Below are positions 54,762-62,011 of a stretch of 64,000 nucleotides of DNA, piece after piece. Location of the stretch: positions 30,567-94,566 of the forward strand of contig NZ_VIWP01000011.1 in NCBI RefSeq assembly GCF_007829835.1, read 5' to 3'. The translations under genes were made by a program, and so were the position numbers. Position 1 is the stretch's first letter, and each line of letters starts with the position of its first letter. The notes below the pieces were generated by a model. It searched no databases and was not told the origin of the DNA. It saw nothing but the letters and a program-made list of their open reading frames with translations. This stretch comes from Neorhizobium alkalisoli. Its GTDB lineage: Bacteria; Pseudomonadota; Alphaproteobacteria; Rhizobiales; Rhizobiaceae.

Positions 54762-55455
54762 TCATGCCTTCTTGGCAGGCACCAACCGTAAAGCTTGCTC
54801 CAGCCGCTCCTCAATATCAGAGGCCTTTCCCTCACCAGAAAGCCGCATTTCATGCTTGCTGAATACTACCGCTATATCGTCTTTGTCCGGCTTCATGAAT
54901 GGCACGGCTTCCTCGCTCGACATTCTGCCGAATGGAAACAGGCGATCTACCTGAAATTCCAGCCTTGCCAAATCGACGGCTGCCAGTCCCGGATGGAAGT
55001 GCGACCGCCGCTTCCTCTCAAGGTGGCGACTCTCGAATACCTGTAGCGCATTCACAAGTTCGCGAACCGTTTCATAGCTGCTATCGTCGATAGTCTCCGC
55101 TACCGACATCAACGTCTCTACAGGCCGCATAGGGAGCTTGATGGAGCTCAGCGTACTTCCACCCCATGCTATAAAACCCATCCTCGACAAACTCCATCAA
55201 CTCGGCAAGCACGTGCGGTATGCGGATTCGCGCCGCTCGTTCTCGACGCTTCGATAACTCCAGTTGCTTCCGACGGTCTTCGGCTAGTTGCTTTCGCTGG
55301 ACAACCAATTGAGCATAGACAACTACACCTGCCAGAAGCGCGATACCGTCTGAAATCAGGGTCTGCCAGTCGTATACGAAGCCCAAAAAAGCATCGTACT
55401 TCGGTTGGGTGGACCACATCGCAATCGCCGCTAGCTTTCGGTGTAGATTTCCCAT
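54762..55455 (-). pseudogene. membrane-anchored hypothetical protein, probably frameshifted
   Basis: Two overlapping minus-strand frames appear to be one gene. The N-terminal part (from about 55455) has a hydrophobic helix (LISDGIALLAGVVVYAQLVV) and a Lys/Arg/Glu-rich coiled coil, ending ELMEFVEDGFYSMGW. The C-terminal part continues in another frame from about 55190 (MGFIAWGGSTLSSIKLPMRP) through a charged region to 54762. A one-base shift near 55160-55190 is the simplest explanation. The alternative is two separate overlapping genes. The function is unknown; the layout resembles rhizobial 'YDWQTLI' membrane proteins. Confidence 0.45.
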
Positions 55456-55877
55456 TCTTTCAAATCCGCCTCCTGCGTGCCGCCCGATGGACCGTCCTGT
55501 CGCATGCTCGATCACATCTTCGCAATGCGCCGCCGCAGTCTGGATGCGCGTCAATCACACCACAGAAAGGCTCGCTTTCACTCAGCACGACACCTTTGCG
55601 CTCAGTAAGGCCTTCCTTTTTCAGAGGCCCGCCACGAAAGCCGGGGAGGCGACGTTTGGTACTTCACGGCACAGCCCGGTTAGCCTCAGGCGTTTGAAAG
55701 ATGCAAATACGATGACGGCAAGCGAGGCTAAGATCACGATCATCGACCGTTTTTCCTGCCCGTTGCGCATTTCATGTCCAAGATGAGAAAGAACGCACGA
55801 ACCACAAGGCCAATTTGCCCGACAAAGCCGCTGGCGAGCGCGTTCGTTGCCGAACCCTCCATGATTGTTGCAGATAA
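55456..55877. other. intergenic region downstream of repC
   Basis: 422 bases between the hypothetical membrane gene and repC. No coding region with a ribosome site and no tandem repeats were seen. Partition sites of repABC plasmids may lie downstream of repC, but I found no full match to the known 16-bp parS consensus by eye. Confidence 0.45.
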
Positions 55878-57137
55878 CTACCCCCCATAACCGCTGTCTG
55901 CGAGGCCAAACAGGCTTCGTTCGAGATTGAGCTTGCCGGCGAGCGCGCGGTCGATCATGGCACGGAAATAGCCGCCGGGTTTGGAAATCTGATCTGGGTC
56001 ACGGATAGATTTCTCGACAACCGTCGCAAGGATCGCGCTGGCCGCGTGGATCCCAACCTTGTTGCGGCCATCAAGCCATCCGGCTTCGGAGAGACCGATC
56101 ATCCTCCTGAAGATCTCACCGGAGCGGGCGAGGCTGGACCAGCTGTCAATATGGGTTCCGGTCATTGACTGGGTTTCACGGCAGGCGGCTTGGAGAAGAC
56201 CGATCGACACGGAGCCAAGCACTTCGGCAGCAATCAGATCAGGGTCCTTGCCACCGACAGGCTCAGTTTGAACTTGCGACACGGTGGCCGCTGCCGCAGG
56301 CTTTTTTTCAAAAGCCGATTTGCCGGCTATGCCGGCACTTTTACTAGCTTTGTCCGGCTCATTAGAGCCGGTCCGCTGTTTCCTACTTTCAGAATAAGAT
56401 TCTGGGGTTGTATTAGTATTAGAAGTGACGTTCATGTCACCCTCGGATGTCATCTTAGCATTATATAGGTCACTGACCTGCTCGACGGCCTTGTTGTGCA
56501 AATCACAGATGGCACGTGCCTTGGTCGTGATGTCACTTGGATTCGTGAGGGCCGTCTGAAGCTGGGGGCGAAGATCGGCGGCGACCTCGGGGAAGGCAAG
56601 GCAGATATCTTCGATCGCTCGAGCCTGACGCGCAATGTCGCGCTTGGCAGCCATTTCCTCGTTCAAGCGGATGCGGTAGTCTTCAACGGACCGCCTGATC
56701 TCCTCGATCCTGACGCGCGCCGGCGTGAAGTCGATGCCGAAGCCTGAAATTATCTCCCCGCTTTCGCCGCGATAGATGAATCGGCGTCCGCTGGAACTGT
56801 CGCGGTAAGATGCGATCCCAGCCTCGACGAGACGCCGAAGGCAACGGATCACGGTACGCTCGGAGCGCATCGTATATTCCGCAAGCTTGGCGTTGGAGAT
56901 TGCCACGATCGGATGGCCGGCGCCTTTCCAATCCTCTGCGCGTGACAATCCGAGCAGGATATCGAGCACATGGTATGTTGTGCCGTCGATGCCGAAGATC
57001 GGAGCGGCGCGCTTCAAAAGCAGCGCCATTTCCGACTTGCTGGTATCTGGTACGTCATTGGACATGGCAAGACGCGCGCTGGCGACAATGCCAGGCGTAA
57101 CGCGCCGGAAGGAAGAAACATGGGCCGTTTCGGTCAT
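55878..57137 (-). CDS. repC: replication initiator RepC
   Basis: A 419-residue RepC. N-terminal winged-helix domain (SNAKLAEYTMRSERTVIRCL, the initiator signature), central variable Asn/Ser/Thr-rich linker (about 235-275), and a C-terminal domain ending SKPGGYFRAMIDRALAGKLN. RepC opens the origin and is rate-limiting for repABC replication. The origin is normally inside its own coding sequence; an AT-rich segment lies at 56385-56475. The antisense RNA in the gap to repB controls its translation. Confidence 0.93.
   Translation of the reverse strand: MTETAHVSSFRRVTPGIVASARLAMSNDVPDTSKSEMALLLKRAAPIFGIDGTTYHVLDILLGLSRAEDWKGAGHPIVAISNAKLAEYTMRSERTVIRCLRRLVEAGIASYRDSSSGRRFIYRGESGEIISGFGIDFTPARVRIEEIRRSVEDYRIRLNEEMAAKRDIARQARAIEDICLAFPEVAADLRPQLQTALTNPSDITTKARAICDLHNKAVEQVSDLYNAKMTSEGDMNVTSNTNTTPESYSESRKQRTGSNEPDKASKSAGIAGKSAFEKKPAAAATVSQVQTEPVGGKDPDLIAAEVLGSVSIGLLQAACRETQSMTGTHIDSWSSLARSGEIFRRMIGLSEAGWLDGRNKVGIHAASAILATVVEKSIRDPDQISKPGGYFRAMIDRALAGKLNLERSLFGLADSGYGG
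56385..56475. other. putative oriV within repC
   Basis: A markedly AT-rich stretch (including TATTAGTATTAG and AGCATTATATAGG) interrupts otherwise GC-rich repC coding sequence, at the linker. In other repABC plasmids the origin maps to the AT-rich middle of repC. Assigned by analogy. Confidence 0.45.
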
Positions 57138-57241
57138 AGCGATCCTGCTGCGTCCTGAAAGGCGCAGGTCCTGTCTTTAAAATTTTCAGGAAGCCTCAGG
57201 AGCGCGCACGCAAAAAACCTCACCTCCGGGATGACAGAGGG

Positions 57242-57270
57242 TTGATAAAATGCACCGGCCGTCTTAGAAT
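57242..57270 (+). promoter_or_regulatory. promoter of the antisense RNA
   Basis: TTGATA (57242-57247) and TAGAAT (57265-57270) with 17 bases between them form a sigma70-type promoter on the plus strand, opposite to repABC transcription, in the repB-repC gap. Confidence 0.65.
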
Positions 57271-57276
57271 CAGTTT

Positions 57277-57362
57277 GTTACAGCTGACGTTGACGGTTCG
57301 GTTTCGATCCGTTGGCACATGGATGAAGGGTCTGTCGATTGCAGTCGGTAGGCCCTTTTCCG
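57277..57362 (+). ncRNA. repABC counter-transcribed RNA (ctRNA/IncA)
   Basis: All repABC plasmids studied carry a small antisense RNA between repB and repC that represses repC and sets incompatibility. Here the promoter TTGATA-N17-TAGAAT points into the gap. The transcript would contain an imperfect hairpin (ACGGTTCG / CGATCCGT) and end with an AGGGTCT / AGGCCCT stem followed by a T-rich stretch (CTTTTCCGTTTT). Exact ends are inferred. It is transcribed opposite to repABC. Confidence 0.65.
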
Positions 57363-57372
57363 TTTTCTGCGA

Positions 57373-58422
57373 TCAGGACATGTCGCTGTCCTTTCCCTGG
57401 TTCGCTTGAAACTCCTCCACAAGCTCGGGAAGCCGTTGCAGCAGCCATTCCGAAAGCCCGGGAAGATGATTGTCCGGTATTGAGATCCTGGTCGTCGGCC
57501 CGGCTCGTTTCGCAACGATGATCGCGCCACCGGAAACGGGGACTTCGAGGATTGCCGGTTCTGTTTTCGCCGACTGGTCCAGAGCCTTGAGGACCATGGC
57601 AAAGCGTTTATCGCTGTCACTGTCGTTCCAGACCGCGGATTCGCGCAGACCATCGACGAGAGATTGCTGCCGCGACGTCAGTTCCCGATCGCGGATCAGA
57701 CTTCCGAGCTTTTCCCATTTCGGCCTTCCGACCGAAGGGGCGGACCCGATCAGTCGAGCGAGATGTTCGGGGATGAGAATTGCCGTATTCGTCAAGGCCG
57801 AGACATAGGATAAGACTTGGTTTTCCCTTCGGCCAAGTGCGGTAGAAATCGTCTCGCGCGAATAACCGCGATCCTTCAGTGCCAGGGCGAAAAGCCCTTG
57901 CTCTATAAACGAAAGGTTCAGGCGTTCCGAATTCTCGACGCCCTGCGAGATCACCAGTTCCTCGTCGCTCAGCGTGCGGATGACCGCCTTGACTGGCCGC
58001 TTGAGGATCTGGCAGGCCCGAAGCCTCCGATGGCCGTAGGCCGCCTGATAGAAACCCGGTTTGCTGTCGAGCGGCCGCACCAGGATGGGCAGCTTTTGGC
58101 CATTTTCCCGGATGCTGTCGACAAATGTTTCGAAACTCGGATCGCTCTCGATTTCAATGCGGTCATTGATGAAAGACGGCAGGATCTTTTCCGGATCGAG
58201 TTCAATGATCTGTTCAGAAGACAGTAGCTGGTCATGTAGCCGCCTGTTTTCTTCCTCGATGGATACGAAGGCGCGGTCCATCGACTTGACGGCGGAAGAC
58301 CCAACCCTTCTCTTGTCTTGGTCGGCGACCGGCGGCGGCGAATGCTTTGCAAGCTCTTCGGGATCGACATTGCCGAAAAGGCTCTTCATACGCTGATTGC
58401 GTTCGCGCGGATTGGCCATCAT
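57373..58422 (-). CDS. repB: partition protein RepB (ParB-type)
   Basis: A 349-residue ParB/Spo0J-family protein with the nuclease-like N-terminal domain (GQKLPILVRPL, GFYQAAYGHRRLRACQ) and a central helix-turn-helix (LSFIEQGLFALALKDRGYSRETISTALG split across ~60 residues) for parS binding. ATG 58422 overlaps the repA TGA (ATGA) and has GTGGGGA upstream, so RepA and RepB are coupled. With RepA it segregates the plasmid and represses the operon. Confidence 0.92.
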   Translation of the reverse strand: MMANPRERNQRMKSLFGNVDPEELAKHSPPPVADQDKRRVGSSAVKSMDRAFVSIEEENRRLHDQLLSSEQIIELDPEKILPSFINDRIEIESDPSFETFVDSIRENGQKLPILVRPLDSKPGFYQAAYGHRRLRACQILKRPVKAVIRTLSDEELVISQGVENSERLNLSFIEQGLFALALKDRGYSRETISTALGRRENQVLSYVSALTNTAILIPEHLARLIGSAPSVGRPKWEKLGSLIRDRELTSRQQSLVDGLRESAVWNDSDSDKRFAMVLKALDQSAKTEPAILEVPVSGGAIIVAKRAGPTTRISIPDNHLPGLSEWLLQRLPELVEEFQANQGKDSDMS

Positions 58423-59630
58423 CGTCCCCACACTTCCTTGATATGTCGGAAGATCTCGGCATTGACCGCATCGACGGATTCCAGCGCCCGATTCAATGTA
58501 TCGCGCGTGACATTCCCCCGGCTCAGCTCGTAAAGGCTTTTCTTTTCAAGCCCGGCGCTGGCAATCGCCGTGGTTTCGACCACAGCCGGCGCCAAAACAT
58601 CGTCCTTGAACAGCGAGCGCAACAGGGTCACGACATTGATCTGCGGACCGTCATTGGGGTTGTGGCGGGTGATGACATAGCGGATGAAGTCATGGTTGAG
58701 GACGCCGCCACGGTCCTCGATCACGTGCATCAGGTCGCTCATCATCGCGAGGAACTGGTTCATGCTGGCAACGTCGATCATCGCCGGGTGGATGGTAATC
58801 ATCAGGCCGGTAGCGGCACACAAGGCGCCGAGCGTCAGGTAGCCAAGCTGCGGCGGCGCATCGATGAGGACCACATCGTAATCCGCATCCACTTCGGAAA
58901 TCACCGCAGCCAATCTTCTGAAAAAGATCCCGTCTCCGCGGCCATGGCCCTCTGCGATCGCCTGTGGCGTCTCGTGTTCGTATTCCATCAATTCGAGATT
59001 GGCCGGAATCAGGTCGATCCCGTGGAAATAGGAGGACCGAATGACTTCCCGGATCGGTCGGCGCCGATCGTCATAACGTATGGCCGCATAAACGGTCTCA
59101 TTGTCGTCGACATCGAATTCGGGCTGGTAACCGAACATCGCCGACAAGGAGGCCTGGGGATCGAGATCGATCGCGAGGACCCGCAGACCTTGAATGGCCA
59201 GATAATGTGCAAGGTGGACCGTCGTCGTGGTCTTCGCCGAACCGCCCTTGAAGTTGGCGACCGCGATGACTTGCAGCTTGTCGCCCTCTCGACGACGTGG
59301 CAGGAACTCGAGCGCTTCGCCTGGGCGTTTGCGTGCCAGGTGCTCACGCAATTGGCCGATATGCTCAAGAGTGTAGATGCGGCGGCCGTTATCCTTTCGG
59401 TCCGGTATGGCGCTTTCGCCATCCAGAGACATCTGACGAAGAGTCGATTCCGCGATGCCGAGAAGCGCCGCAACATCTTTCGAGGTAAAGGTCTTCAGGG
59501 TCTTGGACGTTTCAGGCTCATAGATGCGCTCGCGAATCGACTGCAGCTGCGCCGAAAGCAGGCTTGCCTGCCTGCTGATCTTGTCAGCAGAGGATTCTGG
59601 TGTTGCGCTCACGCGTCCGTTGATCGTCAT
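58419..59630 (-). CDS. repA: partition ATPase RepA (ParA-type)
   Basis: A 403-residue ParA-family ATPase. N-terminal helix-turn-helix (TFTSKDVAALLGIAESTLRQ), then the deviant Walker A motif FKGGSAKTTTTVHLA, switch region DLDPQASLS and Walker B region DVVLIDAPPQLG. RepA drives plasmid partition with RepB and autorepresses the operon. It is the first gene of repABC on the minus strand. Confidence 0.93.
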   Translation of the reverse strand: MTINGRVSATPESSADKISRQASLLSAQLQSIRERIYEPETSKTLKTFTSKDVAALLGIAESTLRQMSLDGESAIPDRKDNGRRIYTLEHIGQLREHLARKRPGEALEFLPRRREGDKLQVIAVANFKGGSAKTTTTVHLAHYLAIQGLRVLAIDLDPQASLSAMFGYQPEFDVDDNETVYAAIRYDDRRRPIREVIRSSYFHGIDLIPANLELMEYEHETPQAIAEGHGRGDGIFFRRLAAVISEVDADYDVVLIDAPPQLGYLTLGALCAATGLMITIHPAMIDVASMNQFLAMMSDLMHVIEDRGGVLNHDFIRYVITRHNPNDGPQINVVTLLRSLFKDDVLAPAVVETTAIASAGLEKKSLYELSRGNVTRDTLNRALESVDAVNAEIFRHIKEVWGR

Positions 59631-60365
59631 TTTGCCTCACGACGGTTTTTTGATGATCGTCGCTCTATTTTCGTCGCTGCACAGTTATCCGATTCCCCTA
59701 TTCCGTCAATTGATAGTTGGTAAACCAAATCTTAACAGAGCCATCTGGATGATGTTCCCGGGTCGGGGATAACTTGCTTTTTTTCGTTGTTTTCCCGTGA
59801 CTTATCAGCCGCGCACCCAAGGGATTAACCTCCCGTCTTCTTCTGTGAATCCCGCAATTGCAGGCATGCATCACGTCAGCAATCGGTTCCTGCAGGTTGC
59901 CACATCCAAGCGGCTCCTCTGATTCTATCCGCCTCGGACCCTTGTTTTGGGGGAGAATCGCTGATTCCATTCCGAAACCGGTCTGGCTGGATCAAGGATC
60001 GCACCGGTGGGACTGACGCATGGAGGCTCCATCAAAGCCGACGATGCAGGGGCTCACAGCGCCGTGCTGGTGAAAAATGTATCTCGCCAGATTAGGCCAT
60101 CGTCAAAACAGCCCGTGGATTGCATCGATCGTCCTTTTTGGCTCGTGCCATAATACCTAACTCTCCTCTTTCCGCCGCGCGGACCACCGCTAACAACACA
60201 GCCGCGCGGAACAAGCAGATAGTTGTGTGCTTGCGGCGGCCACAGGAACTGTCGCGACCCTGACGGAAAGGCCGGCGAGTCGCGAGGTGCAAATTTGCAC
60301 GTGGACTTCGAACGGCTGCCTGCGTTTGTCTTCTCCCATACCCAATCGAGGAGATGATCTTGTCC
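59631..60365. other. divergent intergenic region between repA and trbB
   Basis: 735 bases separate the two backbone operons. On the minus strand TTGACG (59704-59709, complement) with a nearby ATAACT may be the repA promoter, and the inverted repeat TTGGT-AA-ACCAA lies at 59717-59728. The tra box is at 60285-60302. No traI-like coding sequence is detectable here, although Ti plasmids have traI at this place. No long repeats were seen. Confidence 0.5.
60285..60302 (+). promoter_or_regulatory. tra box (TraR quorum-sensing site)
   Basis: The 18-base palindrome AGGTGCAAATTTGCACGT matches the Agrobacterium tra box form ACGTGCAGATCTGCACGT at 15 of 18 positions, with the GTGCA/TGCAC arms intact. It lies 64 bases before the trbB start, the place where TraR activates traI-trb in Ti plasmids. 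Confidence 0.75.
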
Positions 60366-61331
60366 ATGCTCCAGTCGCATTCCCGGCTTGTTCGCAAACT
60401 TCAGGACGCACTCGGCGAGCGGCTCTGCATCGCCCTCGACGACCCCGATGTGGTCGAGATCATGCTCAATCCGGATGGCCGGATTTTCATCGAGCGGCTT
60501 GGACATGGTGTTGCGCCGGCCGGCGAGATGCCGGCATCCGCCGCGGAAACCGTGATCGGCTCCGTTGCCCATGCGCTTCAGGCGGAGGTCGATGGCGAGC
60601 GCCCGATCATTTCGGGCGAGCTTCCGATCGGCGGCCACCGTTTCGAGGGCCTTTTGCCGCCGGTCGTCAACGCACCGGCATTTACGATCCGTCGCCGAGC
60701 GTCGCAGCTCATTCCACTCGACGCTTATGTAGCTGCAAGCATCATGACCGCAGCGCAGGCCGGGGTTATTCGCAGCGCCATCGTCAACCGCGCCAACATC
60801 GTAATCGCCGGCGGTACCGGATCGGGAAAGACAACCCTTGCCAATGCTGTGATCGCCGAGATCGTCAACGCAGCGCCGGAAGACAGGATGGTGATTTTGG
60901 AAGACACATCCGAGATACGCTGCACGGCGGAAAACGCTGTATGCCTGCACACAAGTGAGGCAGTCGACATGGCCAGGCTTCTGAAGAGCACGATGCGTCT
61001 TCGGCCGGACCGGATCATTGTCGGTGAAGTTCGCGACGGCGCGGCACTGACGTTGCTTAAGGCCTGGAATACCGGGCATCCCGGCGGCGTAACGACCATC
61101 CATGCCAACACCGCGACGTCGGCGCTAAGCCGTCTCGAGCAGCTCACCGCGGAAGTAAGCCAGCAGCCAATGCAGGCCGTGATCGGCGAAGCCGTGGATC
61201 TGGTGATTTCTATCGAACGGGCCGGACGGGGCAGGCGGGTGCGCGAAGTGCTGCATGTCGAGGGCTTTTCCGGCTCCCGTTACCAGACAGAAGTTTACCC
61301 TAAAACCGAGGAGGACAGCCATGCCGCCTGA
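60366..61331 (+). CDS. trbB: conjugation ATPase TrbB
   Basis: A 321-residue VirB11-type traffic ATPase. Walker A (IAGGTGSGKTTLANA), Asp box/Walker B region (MVILEDTSEIRC), and conserved HPGGVTTIHAN. It assembles as a hexamer at the base of the mating-pair formation secretion channel. MLQSHSRLVRKLQDALG is the family N-terminus, so ATG 60366 was used although other starts lie at 60354-60360. Its 3' end overlaps trbC by 11 bases. Confidence 0.92.
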   Translation: MLQSHSRLVRKLQDALGERLCIALDDPDVVEIMLNPDGRIFIERLGHGVAPAGEMPASAAETVIGSVAHALQAEVDGERPIISGELPIGGHRFEGLLPPVVNAPAFTIRRRASQLIPLDAYVAASIMTAAQAGVIRSAIVNRANIVIAGGTGSGKTTLANAVIAEIVNAAPEDRMVILEDTSEIRCTAENAVCLHTSEAVDMARLLKSTMRLRPDRIIVGEVRDGAALTLLKAWNTGHPGGVTTIHANTATSALSRLEQLTAEVSQQPMQAVIGEAVDLVISIERAGRGRRVREVLHVEGFSGSRYQTEVYPKTEEDSHAA

Positions 61332-61710
61332 TCGCACTCTCCGTCTGGGGCTCACTGGCGCATTTTCCTGCGCACTTGCCGGGTCAGCACTCGCCGGTTC
61401 AGGTGGAAGCCTTCCCTGGGAAGGCCCGCTTGAACAGATCCAGCAGTCGATTACCGGACCGGTTGCTGGATATATCGCGCTCGCAGCCGTCGCGGTTGCA
61501 GGCGGCATGCTAATCTTTGGCGGAGAGCTCAACGAGTTCGCGCGGCGCCTGATGTATGTCGTGCTTGCCGCAGGGATCCTGCTCGGCGCAACGACGATCG
61601 TCGGTCTATTCGGATCGACCGGTGCATCGATCGGAATCGCCGCAACCACCGACGGAACAGGGACGCTGCGGCCGGTTTCGCGCGGAAGAGCGGAGGGATG
61701 TCATGCCTGA
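61321..61710 (+). CDS. trbC: conjugative pilin precursor TrbC
   Basis: A 129-residue VirB2-type pilin. Signal sequence ending ALAGSALAGSG and two hydrophobic helices (VAGYIALAAVAVAGGMLIFGG and LMYVVLAAGILLGATTIVGLF split by ELNEFARR). The mature protein forms the conjugative pilus. It starts inside the trbB end and overlaps trbD. Confidence 0.88.
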   Translation: MPPDRTLRLGLTGAFSCALAGSALAGSGGSLPWEGPLEQIQQSITGPVAGYIALAAVAVAGGMLIFGGELNEFARRLMYVVLAAGILLGATTIVGLFGSTGASIGIAATTDGTGTLRPVSRGRAEGCHA

Positions 61711-62002
61711 TCCCAACACCGGGCTCCAGCGTAACCGCATCCATCGTGCGCTATCGCGCCCGAACCTTCTGATTGGCGCGGATCGCGAGCTTGTGCTCCT
61801 GACCGGCCTTTGCGCCATCATCCTCATATTCGTGGTCCTGACCTTCTATTCGGCACTTATCGGCATGGCGATCTGGATCGTCCTGGTTGGTTTGTTGCGC
61901 AGCATGGCAAAGGCCGATCCCATGATGCGCCAAGTCTATGCCCGTCATATGCGGTACCGGATACACTATCTGCCGACATCATCGCCCTGGCGCCGGTATT
62001 AA
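61703..62002 (+). CDS. trbD: mating-channel protein TrbD
   Basis: A 99-residue VirB3-type inner-membrane protein. A hydrophobic pair (ELVLLTGLCAIILIFVVLTF then SALIGMAIWIVLVGLLRSMA) and a C-terminal basic tail (YARHMRYRIHYLPTSSPWRRY written across 21 residues). Start 61703 overlaps the trbC stop. Confidence 0.87.
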   Translation: MPDPNTGLQRNRIHRALSRPNLLIGADRELVLLTGLCAIILIFVVLTFYSALIGMAIWIVLVGLLRSMAKADPMMRQVYARHMRYRIHYLPTSSPWRRY

Positions 62003-62011
62003 GGATTGCCG

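Noticed and set aside
55456..55877. parS partition site downstream of repC
   Set aside because: GTTCGTTGCCGAAC near 55843 looks similar but is 14 bp, not the 16-bp GTT-N4-GC-N4-AAC form, so I do not call it.
59698..59970. 90-codon minus-strand frame upstream of repA
   Set aside because: It lacks a ribosome site and overlaps the probable repA promoter region.
60054..61103. Long minus-strand open frame (349 codons) opposite trbB
   Set aside because: It is the antisense shadow of trbB, whose ATPase motifs are unambiguous, and its own composition is Arg/His/Cys-rich with no family match.
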